Of a DNA stretch of 64,000 nt, positions 36,141 to 45,310 are shown one piece after another (positions within the stretch are counted from its first letter, which is position 1; each line of letters opens with the position of its first letter). This DNA is from Sciscionella marina DSM 45152 (GTDB lineage Bacteria; Actinomycetota; Actinomycetes; Mycobacteriales; Pseudonocardiaceae). The position numbers were made by a program, and so were the translations under genes. Location of the stretch: NCBI RefSeq assembly GCF_000379465.1, contig NZ_KB905403.1, forward strand, positions 254,452-318,451, given 5' to 3'. The notes beneath the pieces were generated by a model. The model was not told where the DNA came from. It worked only from the letters and a program-made list of their open reading frames with translations, and did no database searches.

Positions 36141-37040
36141 ATGCATGTGGTCACCGCACCCGAGCCCGCGCCATGGCTCGGTGCCGTGGAACTGGTGCCC
36201 GGCCAGGTCACCGCGGCCCTGCTGCACCGGTCCGGGGAACTGGAGCGCACCGCGCGGGCGAGTTTCGGGGCGCGGGCTGGCGTCGCGGAGATCGAGGACG
36301 CGCTCTACCGGGTGGGCGCGGAGTGTTTCGGCGGGCACCGGCTGCTCGGCATCGGGGTCGCCGCGGCCGGGCTGGTGGACGCCGAGGCGGGAGTGTTGCT
36401 CGAGGTGCACGATGTTCCCGCGCTGCACGGGTATCCGGTGGTCGCGAAGCTCTCCGATCGGTTCGGTGCGCCCGCCGCCGTGGAACACCGGGCCCGGCTG
36501 CAGGTGCTCGGCGACCGGTGGTTCGGCGCCGGGCGCGGGCGGGCCACCTTCGCCTCGGTGTCCACCGGAACGGTGCTCGGGGCCGGGGTGCTCTACGAGG
36601 GCCGGGTGCTCGCCCCGCAGGGTGGGCGCAGCGGGGCGCACATGACGGTCGCGGCGAGCGGGCTGGAGTGCACCTGCGGGAAACGCGGCTGCTGGAAGAC
36701 GCTGGCCACCACGAGTTGGCTCACCACGGCCGCGTCCGCGCGCGGGTTCCGCGGTGATCCGGTCGAGTTGCTGCGGGCCCCCGGTGAGTTCCAGTCCACT
36801 GTGGACGAATACGCGGACAATATCGCGCTCGGCCTGGTGAACATCCAGCAGTTGTTCGCCCCCGGCTTGTTCATCGTGCACGGCGAGGCGGTTGCCGGGG
36901 GTGAACCGTTCCGTGCGCGGATCGAGGCACGGTTGTGCGCCGGACTGGTCGCGACCGCCGAGCGCCCGAGCGTGGTGTTCGGCGAATACGAGCACAGCGC
37001 CCTGCTCGGCGGGGCCGGACTGGTGCTGGCCGGGCATTAG
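36141..37040 (+). CDS. ROK-family protein with degenerate kinase site
   Basis: A 299-residue ROK-type protein without a DNA-binding head. The zinc motif CTCGKRGC (ROK CxCGxxGC) and the preceding GGRSGAHM are intact. The N-terminal phosphate loop, normally DIGGTK, reads VELVPGQ, and the usual ENDANAAALGE, which holds the catalytic Asp, reads EHRARLQVLGD. It is therefore unlikely to phosphorylate sugar and may be a sensor or a protein partner. It is divergent from the creatininase gene (36-base gap) and converges with the ABC ATPase, their stops overlapping by 3-4 bases. Confidence 0.72.
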   Translation: MHVVTAPEPAPWLGAVELVPGQVTAALLHRSGELERTARASFGARAGVAEIEDALYRVGAECFGGHRLLGIGVAAAGLVDAEAGVLLEVHDVPALHGYPVVAKLSDRFGAPAAVEHRARLQVLGDRWFGAGRGRATFASVSTGTVLGAGVLYEGRVLAPQGGRSGAHMTVAASGLECTCGKRGCWKTLATTSWLTTAASARGFRGDPVELLRAPGEFQSTVDEYADNIALGLVNIQQLFAPGLFIVHGEAVAGGEPFRARIEARLCAGLVATAERPSVVFGEYEHSALLGGAGLVLAGH

Positions 37041-37837
37041 CACGGGGCTCTCCGGCTTCTCCGGCGTGGATCCAGTCCGGGGACGGCGGCGAGCAGCTCG
37101 GCGGTGTAGGGATGCTCGGGCGCGCCGAACACCTGCGCCGCGCTGCCCAGTTCCACCAGCTCGCCCGCGCGCAGTACCGCGACCCGGTCGGCGATCCGGC
37201 GCACCACGGCGAGGTTGTGCGAGACGAAAACGTAGGTGAGCGCGTGCTCGGATTGCAGGCGCGCCAACAGGTCCAGGATGCGTGCCTGTACCGAGACATC
37301 GAGTGCGCTCGTCGGTTCGTCGAGCACCACGAGTTCGGGTTCGAGCGCGATCGCGCGGGCGATGGAGATGCGCTGCCGTTGACCCCCGGAGAATTCGTGC
37401 GGGTACCGGTCCTGCATGGCGGCCTCGAGCCCGACCGATTCCAGTAGCTCGCCGACCCGCTCGCGCACCTGTCCGCGCGCCCGCCTACCGCGCAGTCCCG
37501 GTTCGTGGGTGACGAGCGGTTCGGCGACGATATCGGTGACCCGCATGCGCGGATTCATGCTGGAGTACGGATCCTGCAGCACCACCTGCATCCGCCTGCG
37601 CAGAGATCGCAGTTCCGCGGGGGCCACGGTGGCGAGGTCCTTGCCCGCGAAGTGCACCGTTCCCCGGCTCGGTTCCAGCAGCGCGAGCAACAGCCTGGTC
37701 AGGGTCGTCTTGCCGGAACCCGATTCCCCCACGATGGCCAGGGTTTCCCCACTGTGCACGGTAAGATCGACGTCGGAGAGCACGGTGTCGGCGCCGAAGT
37801 CCTTGCCCAGCCCGGTTATCTGCACCAGTTCGGTCAC
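37037..37837 (-). CDS. Oligopeptide/dipeptide ABC transporter ATP-binding protein (DppF/OppF-like)
   Basis: A 266-residue ATPase: Walker A GESGSGKTT near 36-44, signature FSGGQRQRISIARA, Walker [15 protein letters not shown], and VFVSHNLAVVRR. The C-terminal APEHPYTAELLAAVP is the OppF/DppF oligopeptide tail. GTG 37837 overlaps the stop of the other ATPase (GTGA). Last gene of the five-gene importer operon. Confidence 0.9.
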   Translation of the reverse strand: MTELVQITGLGKDFGADTVLSDVDLTVHSGETLAIVGESGSGKTTLTRLLLALLEPSRGTVHFAGKDLATVAPAELRSLRRRMQVVLQDPYSSMNPRMRVTDIVAEPLVTHEPGLRGRRARGQVRERVGELLESVGLEAAMQDRYPHEFSGGQRQRISIARAIALEPELVVLDEPTSALDVSVQARILDLLARLQSEHALTYVFVSHNLAVVRRIADRVAVLRAGELVELGSAAQVFGAPEHPYTAELLAAVPGLDPRRRSRRAPC

Positions 37838-38634
37838 GGGGAGACCTCCAGGCGTGGTGTCGCGGCCAGTAGCCGGCGGGTGTACTCGTCTTCCGGCTCC
37901 TCGAACACCCGCTCGGTGGCCCCGGATTCGACCACCACGCCGTCGCGGCAGACCACGACCCGGTCGGCGAGCTCGGCGACCACCCCGAGATCGTGGGTGA
38001 TCAGCAGGATCGCCATGCCGTGATTGGCGCGCAGTTCGGCGAGCAGATCGAGGATCCGGGCCTGCACGGTCACATCCAGTGCGGTGGTCGGTTCGTCCGC
38101 GATGAGCAGGCGGGGCCGCCCGACGAGCGCCATCGCGATCATCACCCGCTGCCGCAGCCCGCCGGAGAGCTCGTGCGGGTATTTGCGGGCGCGCTGTTCG
38201 GGTTTGTCGATGCCCGCCTCGGCCAGCGCTTCGGGGACCGCGGCCAGTGCCTCGGTTCGGCTCGCGCCCTTGTGTTTGCGCAGCACCTCGGCGACCTGGG
38301 CGTCCACCCGTTTCACCGGATTCAGACTGGTCATCGGGTCCTGGAAGACCATCGCGATCTCGTTGCCGCGCACCGTGCGCAGTTCGCGTTCCTCGAGGTC
38401 CAGCAGCGAGCGCCCGTCGAACTCGATGGACCCGCCCGCGTACACGCACGGCGGCTGCGGGTTCAGCCGCAGCACCGAGAGCGCGGTCGCGGACTTGCCG
38501 CTGCCCGATTCCCCGACCACGGCGACGATCTCGCCCGCGCCGACGTGGATGTCGATGCCGCGCACCGCGTGCACGACGCCGTCGGCGAGCTGGAAATCCA
38601 CCCGCAGGTTCTCGATGTTCAGCAAGGGATTCAT
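37834..38634 (-). CDS. Oligopeptide/dipeptide ABC transporter ATP-binding protein (DppD/OppD-like)
   Basis: A 266-residue ATPase: Walker A GESGSGKSA near 40-48 (last position Ala rather than Thr/Ser), signature LSGGLRQRVMIAMAL, Walker B LLIADEPTTALDVT. It is shorter than classical OppD (about 330), lacking the C-terminal iron-sulphur Cys region. ATG 38634 overlaps the permease stop (ATGA). Confidence 0.9.
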   Translation of the reverse strand: MNPLLNIENLRVDFQLADGVVHAVRGIDIHVGAGEIVAVVGESGSGKSATALSVLRLNPQPPCVYAGGSIEFDGRSLLDLEERELRTVRGNEIAMVFQDPMTSLNPVKRVDAQVAEVLRKHKGASRTEALAAVPEALAEAGIDKPEQRARKYPHELSGGLRQRVMIAMALVGRPRLLIADEPTTALDVTVQARILDLLAELRANHGMAILLITHDLGVVAELADRVVVCRDGVVVESGATERVFEEPEDEYTRRLLAATPRLEVSP

Positions 38635-39500
38635 CGGCGGTAGGCCTTCGGGTCGGCGACATCGCGCAGTACATCCCCGGCGATGTTGATGGCAAGGGCG
38701 GTCAGCATCAGCGCGCAACCGGGGAACACCGCGATCCACCAGGAGGTGCCGAGATAGAGCTGTCCGTCGGAGAGCATCGAGCCCCAGGTGACCGTGGTCT
38801 TCGGGACGCCGAGGCCGAGATAGCTCAGCGAGGACTCGGCCACGATCGCGGAGGCTACGTGCAGGGTGCCGATGGTGGCGAGCGGGGCGAGCACATTGGG
38901 CAGTAGATGGCGGCGCATGATGGTGCCCGAACGCACCCCGATCGCGCGGGCCTCGGTGACGAAATCCCTGGAGCGCAAGGAAAGCACCTCAGAGCGCACC
39001 ACGCGTGCGTAGTTCACCCAGCCGGTGAAGCCGAGCACCAGGATCACGTACCACAGCCCGGATCCGAGGAAACCGACGATGGCCAGCGCGAGCAGGATCG
39101 AGGGGAAAGCGAGCTGGATATCGGCGATCCGCATCAGCACCCTGTCCACCCAGCCGCCGCGGAATCCGGCGATGAGCCCGATCAGCGCTCCGAGGATGCC
39201 CGCGAGCAGTGCCGCGCTGCAGCCGACGAGCAGGGAGACCCGGGAGCCGTAGATCAGCCGGGAGGTCAGATCCCGGCCGAGCTGGTCGGTACCGAGGAAA
39301 TGCCCCGCCGTTCCGGGCGGTTGTAAGCGGGACAACAGATCCTGGGCGTTCGGATCGTAGGGCGCGAGCAGCGGAGCGAACACGGCGGCGAGCACGAACA
39401 GGGCAAGCAGGATCAGCGCGGCAAGGGCGAGTTTGTTCCGCACCAGCGCGCGCAGCGTGGCGTGCGAGGTTCCGGCGGTCTTGGCGGTCACGGCGGTCAT
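38631..39500 (-). CDS. Oligopeptide/dipeptide ABC transporter permease (DppC-like)
   Basis: A 289-residue permease with six transmembrane segments and the DppC N-terminal signature HFLGTDQLGRDLTSRLIYGSR-type region after the first helix; the EAA loop is TEARAIGVRSGTIMRRHLLPN. ATG 39500 (MTAVTAK) follows GAGGAG by seven bases and is preferred to an in-frame GTG six codons upstream. Confidence 0.9.
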   Translation of the reverse strand: MTAVTAKTAGTSHATLRALVRNKLALAALILLALFVLAAVFAPLLAPYDPNAQDLLSRLQPPGTAGHFLGTDQLGRDLTSRLIYGSRVSLLVGCSAALLAGILGALIGLIAGFRGGWVDRVLMRIADIQLAFPSILLALAIVGFLGSGLWYVILVLGFTGWVNYARVVRSEVLSLRSRDFVTEARAIGVRSGTIMRRHLLPNVLAPLATIGTLHVASAIVAESSLSYLGLGVPKTTVTWGSMLSDGQLYLGTSWWIAVFPGCALMLTALAINIAGDVLRDVADPKAYRR

Positions 39501-39576
39501 GCTCGACTCCTCACGCACTGCGCTCCCCGGGCCGCGGGCGGCCCTGCGATGCTCGCCCGATCGTCGTCTTCGCGGA

Positions 39577-40503
39577 TCATGCGCGCACCCGCACTCTCGG
39601 ATCGAGGAAGGTGTAGGAGAGGTCGACGAGCAGGTTCACCACCACGAAGGTGGCCGCGAAGAACAGCACGGTCGCCTGCACGAGCGGGAAATCCCGGTTC
39701 GAGATGGCTTCCACGGTCAGCCTGCCGACCCCTGGCCAGGAGAACACCTGCTCGGTCAGGATCGCCCCGCCGAGCAGGCTGCCCACTTCGAGGCCGATCA
39801 CGGTGACCACGGGAAGGGCGGCGTTGCGCAGCCCGTGACCGAGCACCACCCCGAGTTCGCCGAGCCCTTTCGCCCGCGCGGTACGCATATAGTCCGCGCC
39901 GAGCACATCGATCAGCGAGGACCGCAACAGCCGGGCGATCATCGCGACCGAGTAGATGGCCAGCGTGACCGAGGGCAGCACCAGGTGTTCGATGCCGCCG
40001 TACCCGGACGCGGGGAGCACCTGCAGTCCGACGGCGAACACCAGGATGAGCAGGATTCCCGCCCAGAACGGCGGAGTGGACTGTCCGATGAGGACTCCGG
40101 TCATCACCCCGGTGTCCGAACTCTTGCCCCGGCGCAGCGCGGCGAGGGTACCCGCCGGGATCGCGAGCACCAGCGCGATCACCAGCGCGGCCGCGGCGAG
40201 TTCCACGGTCGCGGGGAGCCGTTCGGCGAGCACCGAGCTCACCGGCTGGTCGTAGAACAGCGAATTGCCGAAGTCGAACCGGAGGATCCCGCCGAGATAG
40301 TGCAGATATTGCAGGAACAGCGGGCGATCCAGGCCGAGGCTGGCGCGCAGGCTCGCCTCCTGCGCCACGGTGGCATCCGGAGGCAGCAGCACCTTCACCG
40401 GATCACCGGAGATGCGGACCAGGAAGAACACCACGGTGGCCACGCAGAACAACACGAGCAGTGCGCCGCCGATCTTGCCCGCGATGGTGCGCAACAGGTT
40501 CAT
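39577..40503 (-). CDS. Oligopeptide/dipeptide ABC transporter permease (DppB-like)
   Basis: A 308-residue permease, six transmembrane segments, with the DppB N-terminal helix and the GLDRPLFLQYLHYLGG loop; the EAA loop is RTARAKGLGELGVVLGHGLRN and QVFSWPGVGRL follows. ATG 40503 overlaps the binding-protein stop (ATGA). A 76-base gap separates it from DppC, the only sizeable gap in this operon. Confidence 0.9.
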   Translation of the reverse strand: MNLLRTIAGKIGGALLVLFCVATVVFFLVRISGDPVKVLLPPDATVAQEASLRASLGLDRPLFLQYLHYLGGILRFDFGNSLFYDQPVSSVLAERLPATVELAAAALVIALVLAIPAGTLAALRRGKSSDTGVMTGVLIGQSTPPFWAGILLILVFAVGLQVLPASGYGGIEHLVLPSVTLAIYSVAMIARLLRSSLIDVLGADYMRTARAKGLGELGVVLGHGLRNAALPVVTVIGLEVGSLLGGAILTEQVFSWPGVGRLTVEAISNRDFPLVQATVLFFAATFVVVNLLVDLSYTFLDPRVRVRA

Positions 40504-42032
40504 CCGGTGACCTCCGCGCTGTCCATGTCCAGCACCCCGACCGCGTTGGGCCGCCAGCGTGGCCGGTCGTTGCGGGCGAGGATGTTGTCCAGCTGGAACA
40601 GGAAAACGAACGGTGCCTCGGTGTGCAGCAGCCACTGCAGTTCGGTGAACGCGCGCATCCTGGCCCGGGGATCGACCGCGCTTTCCTCGATGTCGATCAG
40701 CCGGTCCGCACGCGGATCGTGCCAGCGGCTCTGCCTGCGGTCGTGGCGAATGTTGGACTGCACAAGGCTTTCCGCGTCCCCGGTCCAGCCGGTGTTCTTG
40801 GCGAGGTAGATCGGGCCGAGGGCACCGGAATTGCTGGAGGTGAGCCTGCTCTTGTAGGTGCTCGGATCGAGCACGGTGACCTTGGCGCGTACCCCGGCGT
40901 GCGCGAGCAGGCCCGCGATCGCCTCGGCCACCTGGGAATCCGCATTGGACGCGGTGAGCCTGGTGTCCAGTCCGTTCGGGTACCCGGCCTCGGCGAGCAA
41001 TTGCCTGGCGCGCCGGATATCCCTGGTGTAGGCGGGAATCGCGGGATCGAACCCGTTGGCCTCGCGCGGGAACATGGTCGGTACCTCGCGTGCTTTCCCG
41101 TCCAGCACGGCCTTCACCAACAGCGGCACATCGACCGCGTGATTGAGCGCCTGGCGCACCCGGCGGTCGGCGAGCGGGCCCTCGCGGGTGTTCAACGAGA
41201 GATAGTAGGTGGGCATACCGGGGAAGTTCTCGATCCGCACCCCGCCGTATCCGGCGAGCTGGCGGGCCGCGTCCGGGGTGAGCTGGGTGACCATGTCCAC
41301 CTCATCGCTCTGCAGCGCGGCGAGCGCGGATGCCGGATTGGGCATCGGCTTGAACACCAGCTCGGCCAGTTTCGGGCGGCCCGACCAATGTCCGGGAAAC
41401 GCGCGCATCCGCAGTTCGTGATCGCGCTGCCAGGACACGAAGCGGAACGGTCCGGTGCCGACAGGATCGCGCGCGAACCGCTCCGGCCCGACCTCGTCCA
41501 GGTAGCGTGGCGGCACGGCGACCCCGCCGAACAGCGAGACCTTCGCGGGCAGGATCGGATCGTGCTTGCTGGTGTGCACATCCACGGTGAGCGGGTCCAC
41601 CACGGTCGCGCCGTCCACATAGCGCAGCTCCACGATCGGTGAATGCGTCGCGGGATCGCGCAACCGGTCGAGGCTGTATTGCACGGCGTGCGCATCGCAG
41701 GGTTCGCCGTTGTGGAACCGTACCCCGGGGCGCAGGTGGAACCGCCAGGTCTGCTCGTCGAGCACCGACCAGGAGGTCGCCAGCCCGGGACCGAGCCGAT
41801 TGTCGGTGCCCCTCGTGGTGAGCGTGTCGAACATGTTGATCAGCACGTTCATCGAGGGCATGTCGCCCTGTTTCTGCGGGTCGAGAGTCTTGGCCTCGTC
41901 CGGCTGGGACACCCGCAGCACCCGGCTACGCGGCTCGGCTGCGCTCACCCCGCAGGCGCCGAGCAGCGGGGCCAGCGTGGCGAGACCGCCGAGGCGCAGT
42001 GCGTCGCGCCTGGACTGCCGCCGAGCGGTCAC
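40500..42032 (-). CDS. Family 5 (DppA/OppA-like) substrate-binding lipoprotein
   Basis: A 510-residue solute-binding protein. The N-terminus has an RR pair, a hydrophobic stretch and GAC lipidation site near residue 27. TWRFHLRPGVRFHNGEP is the family 5 signature and KTLDPQKQGD precedes it. Ligands of family 5 range from peptides to glycosides, opines and nickel; the flanking enolase, creatininase and SxxK hydrolase suggest a modified peptide or sugar-acid amide. GTG 42032 follows GGGAGG. First gene of the importer operon, divergent from the IclR gene. Confidence 0.88.
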   Translation of the reverse strand: MTARRQSRRDALRLGGLATLAPLLGACGVSAAEPRSRVLRVSQPDEAKTLDPQKQGDMPSMNVLINMFDTLTTRGTDNRLGPGLATSWSVLDEQTWRFHLRPGVRFHNGEPCDAHAVQYSLDRLRDPATHSPIVELRYVDGATVVDPLTVDVHTSKHDPILPAKVSLFGGVAVPPRYLDEVGPERFARDPVGTGPFRFVSWQRDHELRMRAFPGHWSGRPKLAELVFKPMPNPASALAALQSDEVDMVTQLTPDAARQLAGYGGVRIENFPGMPTYYLSLNTREGPLADRRVRQALNHAVDVPLLVKAVLDGKAREVPTMFPREANGFDPAIPAYTRDIRRARQLLAEAGYPNGLDTRLTASNADSQVAEAIAGLLAHAGVRAKVTVLDPSTYKSRLTSSNSGALGPIYLAKNTGWTGDAESLVQSNIRHDRRQSRWHDPRADRLIDIEESAVDPRARMRAFTELQWLLHTEAPFVFLFQLDNILARNDRPRWRPNAVGVLDMDSAEVTG

Positions 42033-42076
42033 CGCGGTACCTCCCGTCTTTGGGACATATTCAATCTACCGACATA

Positions 42077-42097
42077 GCGTTTCGTCAGATGGAACGC
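42077..42097. promoter_or_regulatory. Probable IclR operator
   Basis: GCGTTTC-N7-GGAACGC, a near-perfect inverted repeat (6 of 7) in the gap between the divergent binding-protein and IclR genes. Its position over a possible earlier start (42089) argues for translation beginning at 42119. Confidence 0.5.
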
Positions 42098-42118
42098 TGG
42101 TTGGTTAAGCTAGGCGGC

Positions 42119-42931
42119 ATGCGAAGGGCTGTCAACAACCCCGATGACGGGCAACCGGTCCGCGGATCGGTGGACAAGGCGCTCGACCTGCTCGCCGCGC
42201 TCGCTTCCGGGGACGGCCCGCACCGGCTCGCCGAACTCGCGCGAGAGACCGGGATCGCCAAACCGACCGTGCACCGGATGCTGCGCACCATGGCCGAATC
42301 CGGCTTCGCGGTCGGCACCGAGGGTGGCGCTTATCACGTCGGCCCGCGCTTTCTCGGGATGGCGGCGGCCGCGCTCGCGGGGAGCAGGGGCAACCAGTTC
42401 GCCCGGCCGGTGCTCGAGGAACTGCAGCGGCGCACCGGGCACACCGTGCACTACGCGGTGCGGCACGGCGGCGAGGCGATCTACGTGGACAAGGTGGAGC
42501 CAGCCCAGTCGTACCGGATGACCTCGCGGGTCGGTGGCCAGATTCCGCTGTACTGCACCGCGGTCGGGCGCGCGATCCTGGCGCGGCTGCCGGAGCGCGA
42601 GCGCGCCGAGGTCCTCGGCACGGCACCGCTTCCCGCGCGCACCGAGTACACGCTGACCGACCCGGACGCGATCCGGGCCGCGCTCGCCGAATGGGACGAG
42701 CGCGGATTCCTCACCGAGGATCGGCAGAACGAACCGGATATCCGCTGTGTCGCCGCCCCGGTCATCGATGGGCTCGGCGCCGTCATCGGCGCGATCAGCG
42801 TGTCCGGACTGGTGTTCACCCTGGACGAGGAGAGTATCGAGGTGTATGGCCCCATGGTGCGCGCCGCCGCCGACGAGGTCTCCGCGACCCTTGGCGGGCA
42901 GGGGCCACGGTTGAGCTCGGTGCGCTCATGA
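42119..42931 (+). CDS. IclR-family transcriptional regulator
   Basis: A 270-residue regulator: an N-terminal winged helix (about 12-70; LAELARETGIAKPTVHRMLRTMAESGF) and the IclR ligand-binding domain with YVDKVEPAQSYRM, PLYCTAVGRAILA and CVAAPVIDGLGAVIGAISVSG. ATG 42119 is favoured; ATG 42089 would add ten residues over the operator. It should control the divergent oligopeptide importer operon and its own. The SxxK hydrolase gene follows with an ATGA overlap. Confidence 0.87.
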   Translation: MRRAVNNPDDGQPVRGSVDKALDLLAALASGDGPHRLAELARETGIAKPTVHRMLRTMAESGFAVGTEGGAYHVGPRFLGMAAAALAGSRGNQFARPVLEELQRRTGHTVHYAVRHGGEAIYVDKVEPAQSYRMTSRVGGQIPLYCTAVGRAILARLPERERAEVLGTAPLPARTEYTLTDPDAIRAALAEWDERGFLTEDRQNEPDIRCVAAPVIDGLGAVIGAISVSGLVFTLDEESIEVYGPMVRAAADEVSATLGGQGPRLSSVRS

Positions 42932-43938
42932 GCGAGCTCGCGAGCCTGCTGCGGGAAGGGGCCGAGCAGCGGGTGTACTCCGCGGCCGCCTGGTCGGTCG
43001 GGAACGGGGAACGGGCCATCGACCGCGGTTCGCTCGGACATCGCGCACACGGCGGGATTCCGGTGGACGGCACCGAGAACTGGGACCTGGCCTCGGTCAC
43101 CAAACCCATCGTCGGCCTCGCGGTCATGGCGCTCGTCGAGCGAGGGGTGCTCGGACTCGAGGACACCCTCGGCAGCCATCTTCCCGGGTACACCGGCGGC
43201 GACAAGGCGGAGCTGACCGTGCGCCAGCTGCTTGCGCACAGCTCCGGGTTACCCGGCGGGGTGCGGTTGTTCGCCGACCATCCCAGCAGGGAGGGGTTCC
43301 TCGACGCGCTGCGTGATCTTCCGCTGTGCCGCCGGCCGGGTACCGGGGTCGAGTACTCCTCGCAGGGGTTCATGCTGCTCGGTTTTCTCGCCGAGGCCGC
43401 GTCCGGACGGCGCCTCGACCATCTTGTCGAGGACTACGTCTGTGCACCGCTGGGCATGGACGCCACCCGGTTCGGCCCGGTCGCCGAGGCCGTCGCGACC
43501 GAGTACTGCCACTGGCGCGAGCGGATGGTGATCGGCGAGGTGCACGACGAGAACGCCGTGGTGCTCGGCGGGATCTGCGGGCACGCCGGACTGTTCGGTA
43601 CCCTGGACGACCTCGAACGGCTCGGCATGGCGCTGGTCCGCGGTGGTGGCGAACTACTCGGCGCCGACACCTTCGCCGAAATGACCGCCTGCCACACCGA
43701 AACGCTGAACCTGCGCCGATGCCTCGGCTGGCAAGGATTCGACCAGGACTGTCCACTGGGGACGGTATTCGGACGGGATTCCTATGGGCACACCGGATTC
43801 ACCGGCACGAGCATCTGGGTGGATCCCGCGCTGGGCCGGTATTTCGTGCTGCTGACCAATCGCGTGCACCCGAGCAGGGAACCATCCGGTATCGAGGTGT
43901 TGCGCCGGCGGTTCCACGAACACGCGGTCGGTTTGTAG
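42928..43938 (+). CDS. SxxK serine hydrolase (beta-lactamase family)
   Basis: A 336-residue hydrolase without signal peptide. SxxK is SVTK near residues 55-58; the Tyr motif lies in VEYSSQGFMLLGF; YGHTGFTGTSIWVDP is the KTG-equivalent (HTG). It belongs with esterases and D-Ala-D-Ala-type amidases of the class C fold. It is read with the IclR gene (ATGA overlap), an unusual pairing that ties the enzyme's level to that of the regulator. Second such hydrolase in the window. Confidence 0.82.
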   Translation: MSELASLLREGAEQRVYSAAAWSVGNGERAIDRGSLGHRAHGGIPVDGTENWDLASVTKPIVGLAVMALVERGVLGLEDTLGSHLPGYTGGDKAELTVRQLLAHSSGLPGGVRLFADHPSREGFLDALRDLPLCRRPGTGVEYSSQGFMLLGFLAEAASGRRLDHLVEDYVCAPLGMDATRFGPVAEAVATEYCHWRERMVIGEVHDENAVVLGGICGHAGLFGTLDDLERLGMALVRGGGELLGADTFAEMTACHTETLNLRRCLGWQGFDQDCPLGTVFGRDSYGHTGFTGTSIWVDPALGRYFVLLTNRVHPSREPSGIEVLRRRFHEHAVGL

Positions 43939-44255
43939 GTTCGATCCGGCTCTGGGTGGTCATTTCGTGCTATCGAGAATTCAGGAACACTGGGATTGAT
44001 GAAGATTCGCTTATCGAGGCGATCTGTGTGTGATCGGTAGCGGAAACGCTGAGGTGAGCTGTTCACGGCAGAGTCGGTGCTCGAAGTGCTAAGGCTGGCG
44101 CGGAATGTGTCGCGCGGCCGATCGATCGACACCATGGAATCCGCGATCTTTCTCCGTGAACGTATGCCTGGATTTTTGGAATGCAACAAACTCAAGCCGG
44201 AATCACCACGCCAACCGGACGTACCTACCGAAGCAGCCACGATGCGAGCCGCGAA
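43939..44255. other. Intergenic region without recognisable genes
   Basis: About 320 bases of lower GC between convergent genes. A plus-strand frame at 44077-44286 lacks a ribosome-binding site and runs into the next gene's 3' end; nothing else is recognisable. Confidence 0.5.
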
Positions 44256-45299
44256 TCAGCTTTCGTCGAGGAACGAATCCAGGTAAGTCCAGGTCGTCTC
44301 CGCCGCCGTGCGACCGGTGAGCACACCCAGATGCCCGCCCGGTGCGGTGTGCAGGCGCACCTCGGGGGCGTTCGGCAGGACCCGCACCACGTGGTGGGTG
44401 GCCGCTTCCGGGGCGAGCACATCGGAATCGCCCGCGATGTTCATGACCGGCACTCGCACATCGGAGAGGTGCACGGTGCGCGTCGGCCCCTCGACCCGTC
44501 CGGTGGCGAGTTCGTTGGCGCGCACCAGACGGTGATAAGCCTGCGCGATGGCCCGGCCGGGGTAGCCGTACATATTGCGCATCATGTCGTCCACGGCCTC
44601 GATATGGGCGAGCGCGTCACGGTCGGCGCTGTATTTGAACACGGTCAACGGTTTGCGCAGATATGTGGAGAGCGCGGTGGTCTTGAACGCGAGGCTGACG
44701 AGGTTCGCGGGCACGGTGCCGAGGGTGCGCAGCGCGGTACCGACGACCTGTCCCCCGGTGACCTTGCCGAGCAGCCGCAGCGGATCGGCAAGCCGCACCT
44801 TGGACAGGTCGACCGGGCTGGCGATCATCGCGACCGCGCTCACCGGAAGTTCGGCGAAGGCCGCGGTGGTCAACAGACTGAACAATCCGCCGAGGCACCA
44901 GCCGACCAGCTGCACCGGTTCGCCGCCGCGGTCCTCGGACACGGCGCGGATCGCGGCGGGGAGCACATCCCGGATCCAGAACTCGAGGCCGTGCGCGCGG
45001 TCCTCGAACGCCATCGGGCCGTAGTCCACGAGGTAGGTCGGCCGCCCGGAGAGCACCAGATGTTCGGCGAGCGAGCAGCCCCTGCGCAGGTCCATGCAGA
45101 CCGCGGGCGCGCCGAGCGGGGGAACCAGCAGCACCGGTGGCCCCTCGACCGGCACCTGCTCGGTGTAACGATGCACCGTCTGCTTGGGGCCTTCGGCGAT
45201 GATCGTGGACGGAGTGCGCCTGGTGTCCGCGAGCCCGCCCCGAACGAGGAAATCGAACAGATTCGTGCCCGAGGCGAGGACATCCTCGATCAGCGGCAC
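44256..45299 (-). CDS. PHA-synthase-like alpha/beta hydrolase (Cys nucleophile)
   Basis: A 347-residue protein resembling class III polyhydroxyalkanoate synthases. LLVPPLGAPAVCMDL and PTYLVDYG lie before the lipase-like box VGWCLGGLFSL, whose central Cys (near 136) replaces Ser exactly as in PhaC. NIAGDSDVLAPEAATHH and GGHLGVLTG supply Asp and His. No PhaA/B genes or phasin are adjacent, so polymer synthesis is not established; it could be an acyltransferase of another lipid. GTG 45299; stands 11 bases after the FUSC gene and is probably co-transcribed with it. Confidence 0.75.
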   Translation of the reverse strand: MPLIEDVLASGTNLFDFLVRGGLADTRRTPSTIIAEGPKQTVHRYTEQVPVEGPPVLLVPPLGAPAVCMDLRRGCSLAEHLVLSGRPTYLVDYGPMAFEDRAHGLEFWIRDVLPAAIRAVSEDRGGEPVQLVGWCLGGLFSLLTTAAFAELPVSAVAMIASPVDLSKVRLADPLRLLGKVTGGQVVGTALRTLGTVPANLVSLAFKTTALSTYLRKPLTVFKYSADRDALAHIEAVDDMMRNMYGYPGRAIAQAYHRLVRANELATGRVEGPTRTVHLSDVRVPVMNIAGDSDVLAPEAATHHVVRVLPNAPEVRLHTAPGGHLGVLTGRTAAETTWTYLDSFLDES

Positions 45300-45310
45300 G
45301 GCAGCACTCC

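Noticed and set aside
44077-44286. A 69-residue plus-strand frame between convergent genes
   Set aside because: No ribosome-binding site and it overlaps the 3' end of the PHA-synthase-like gene.
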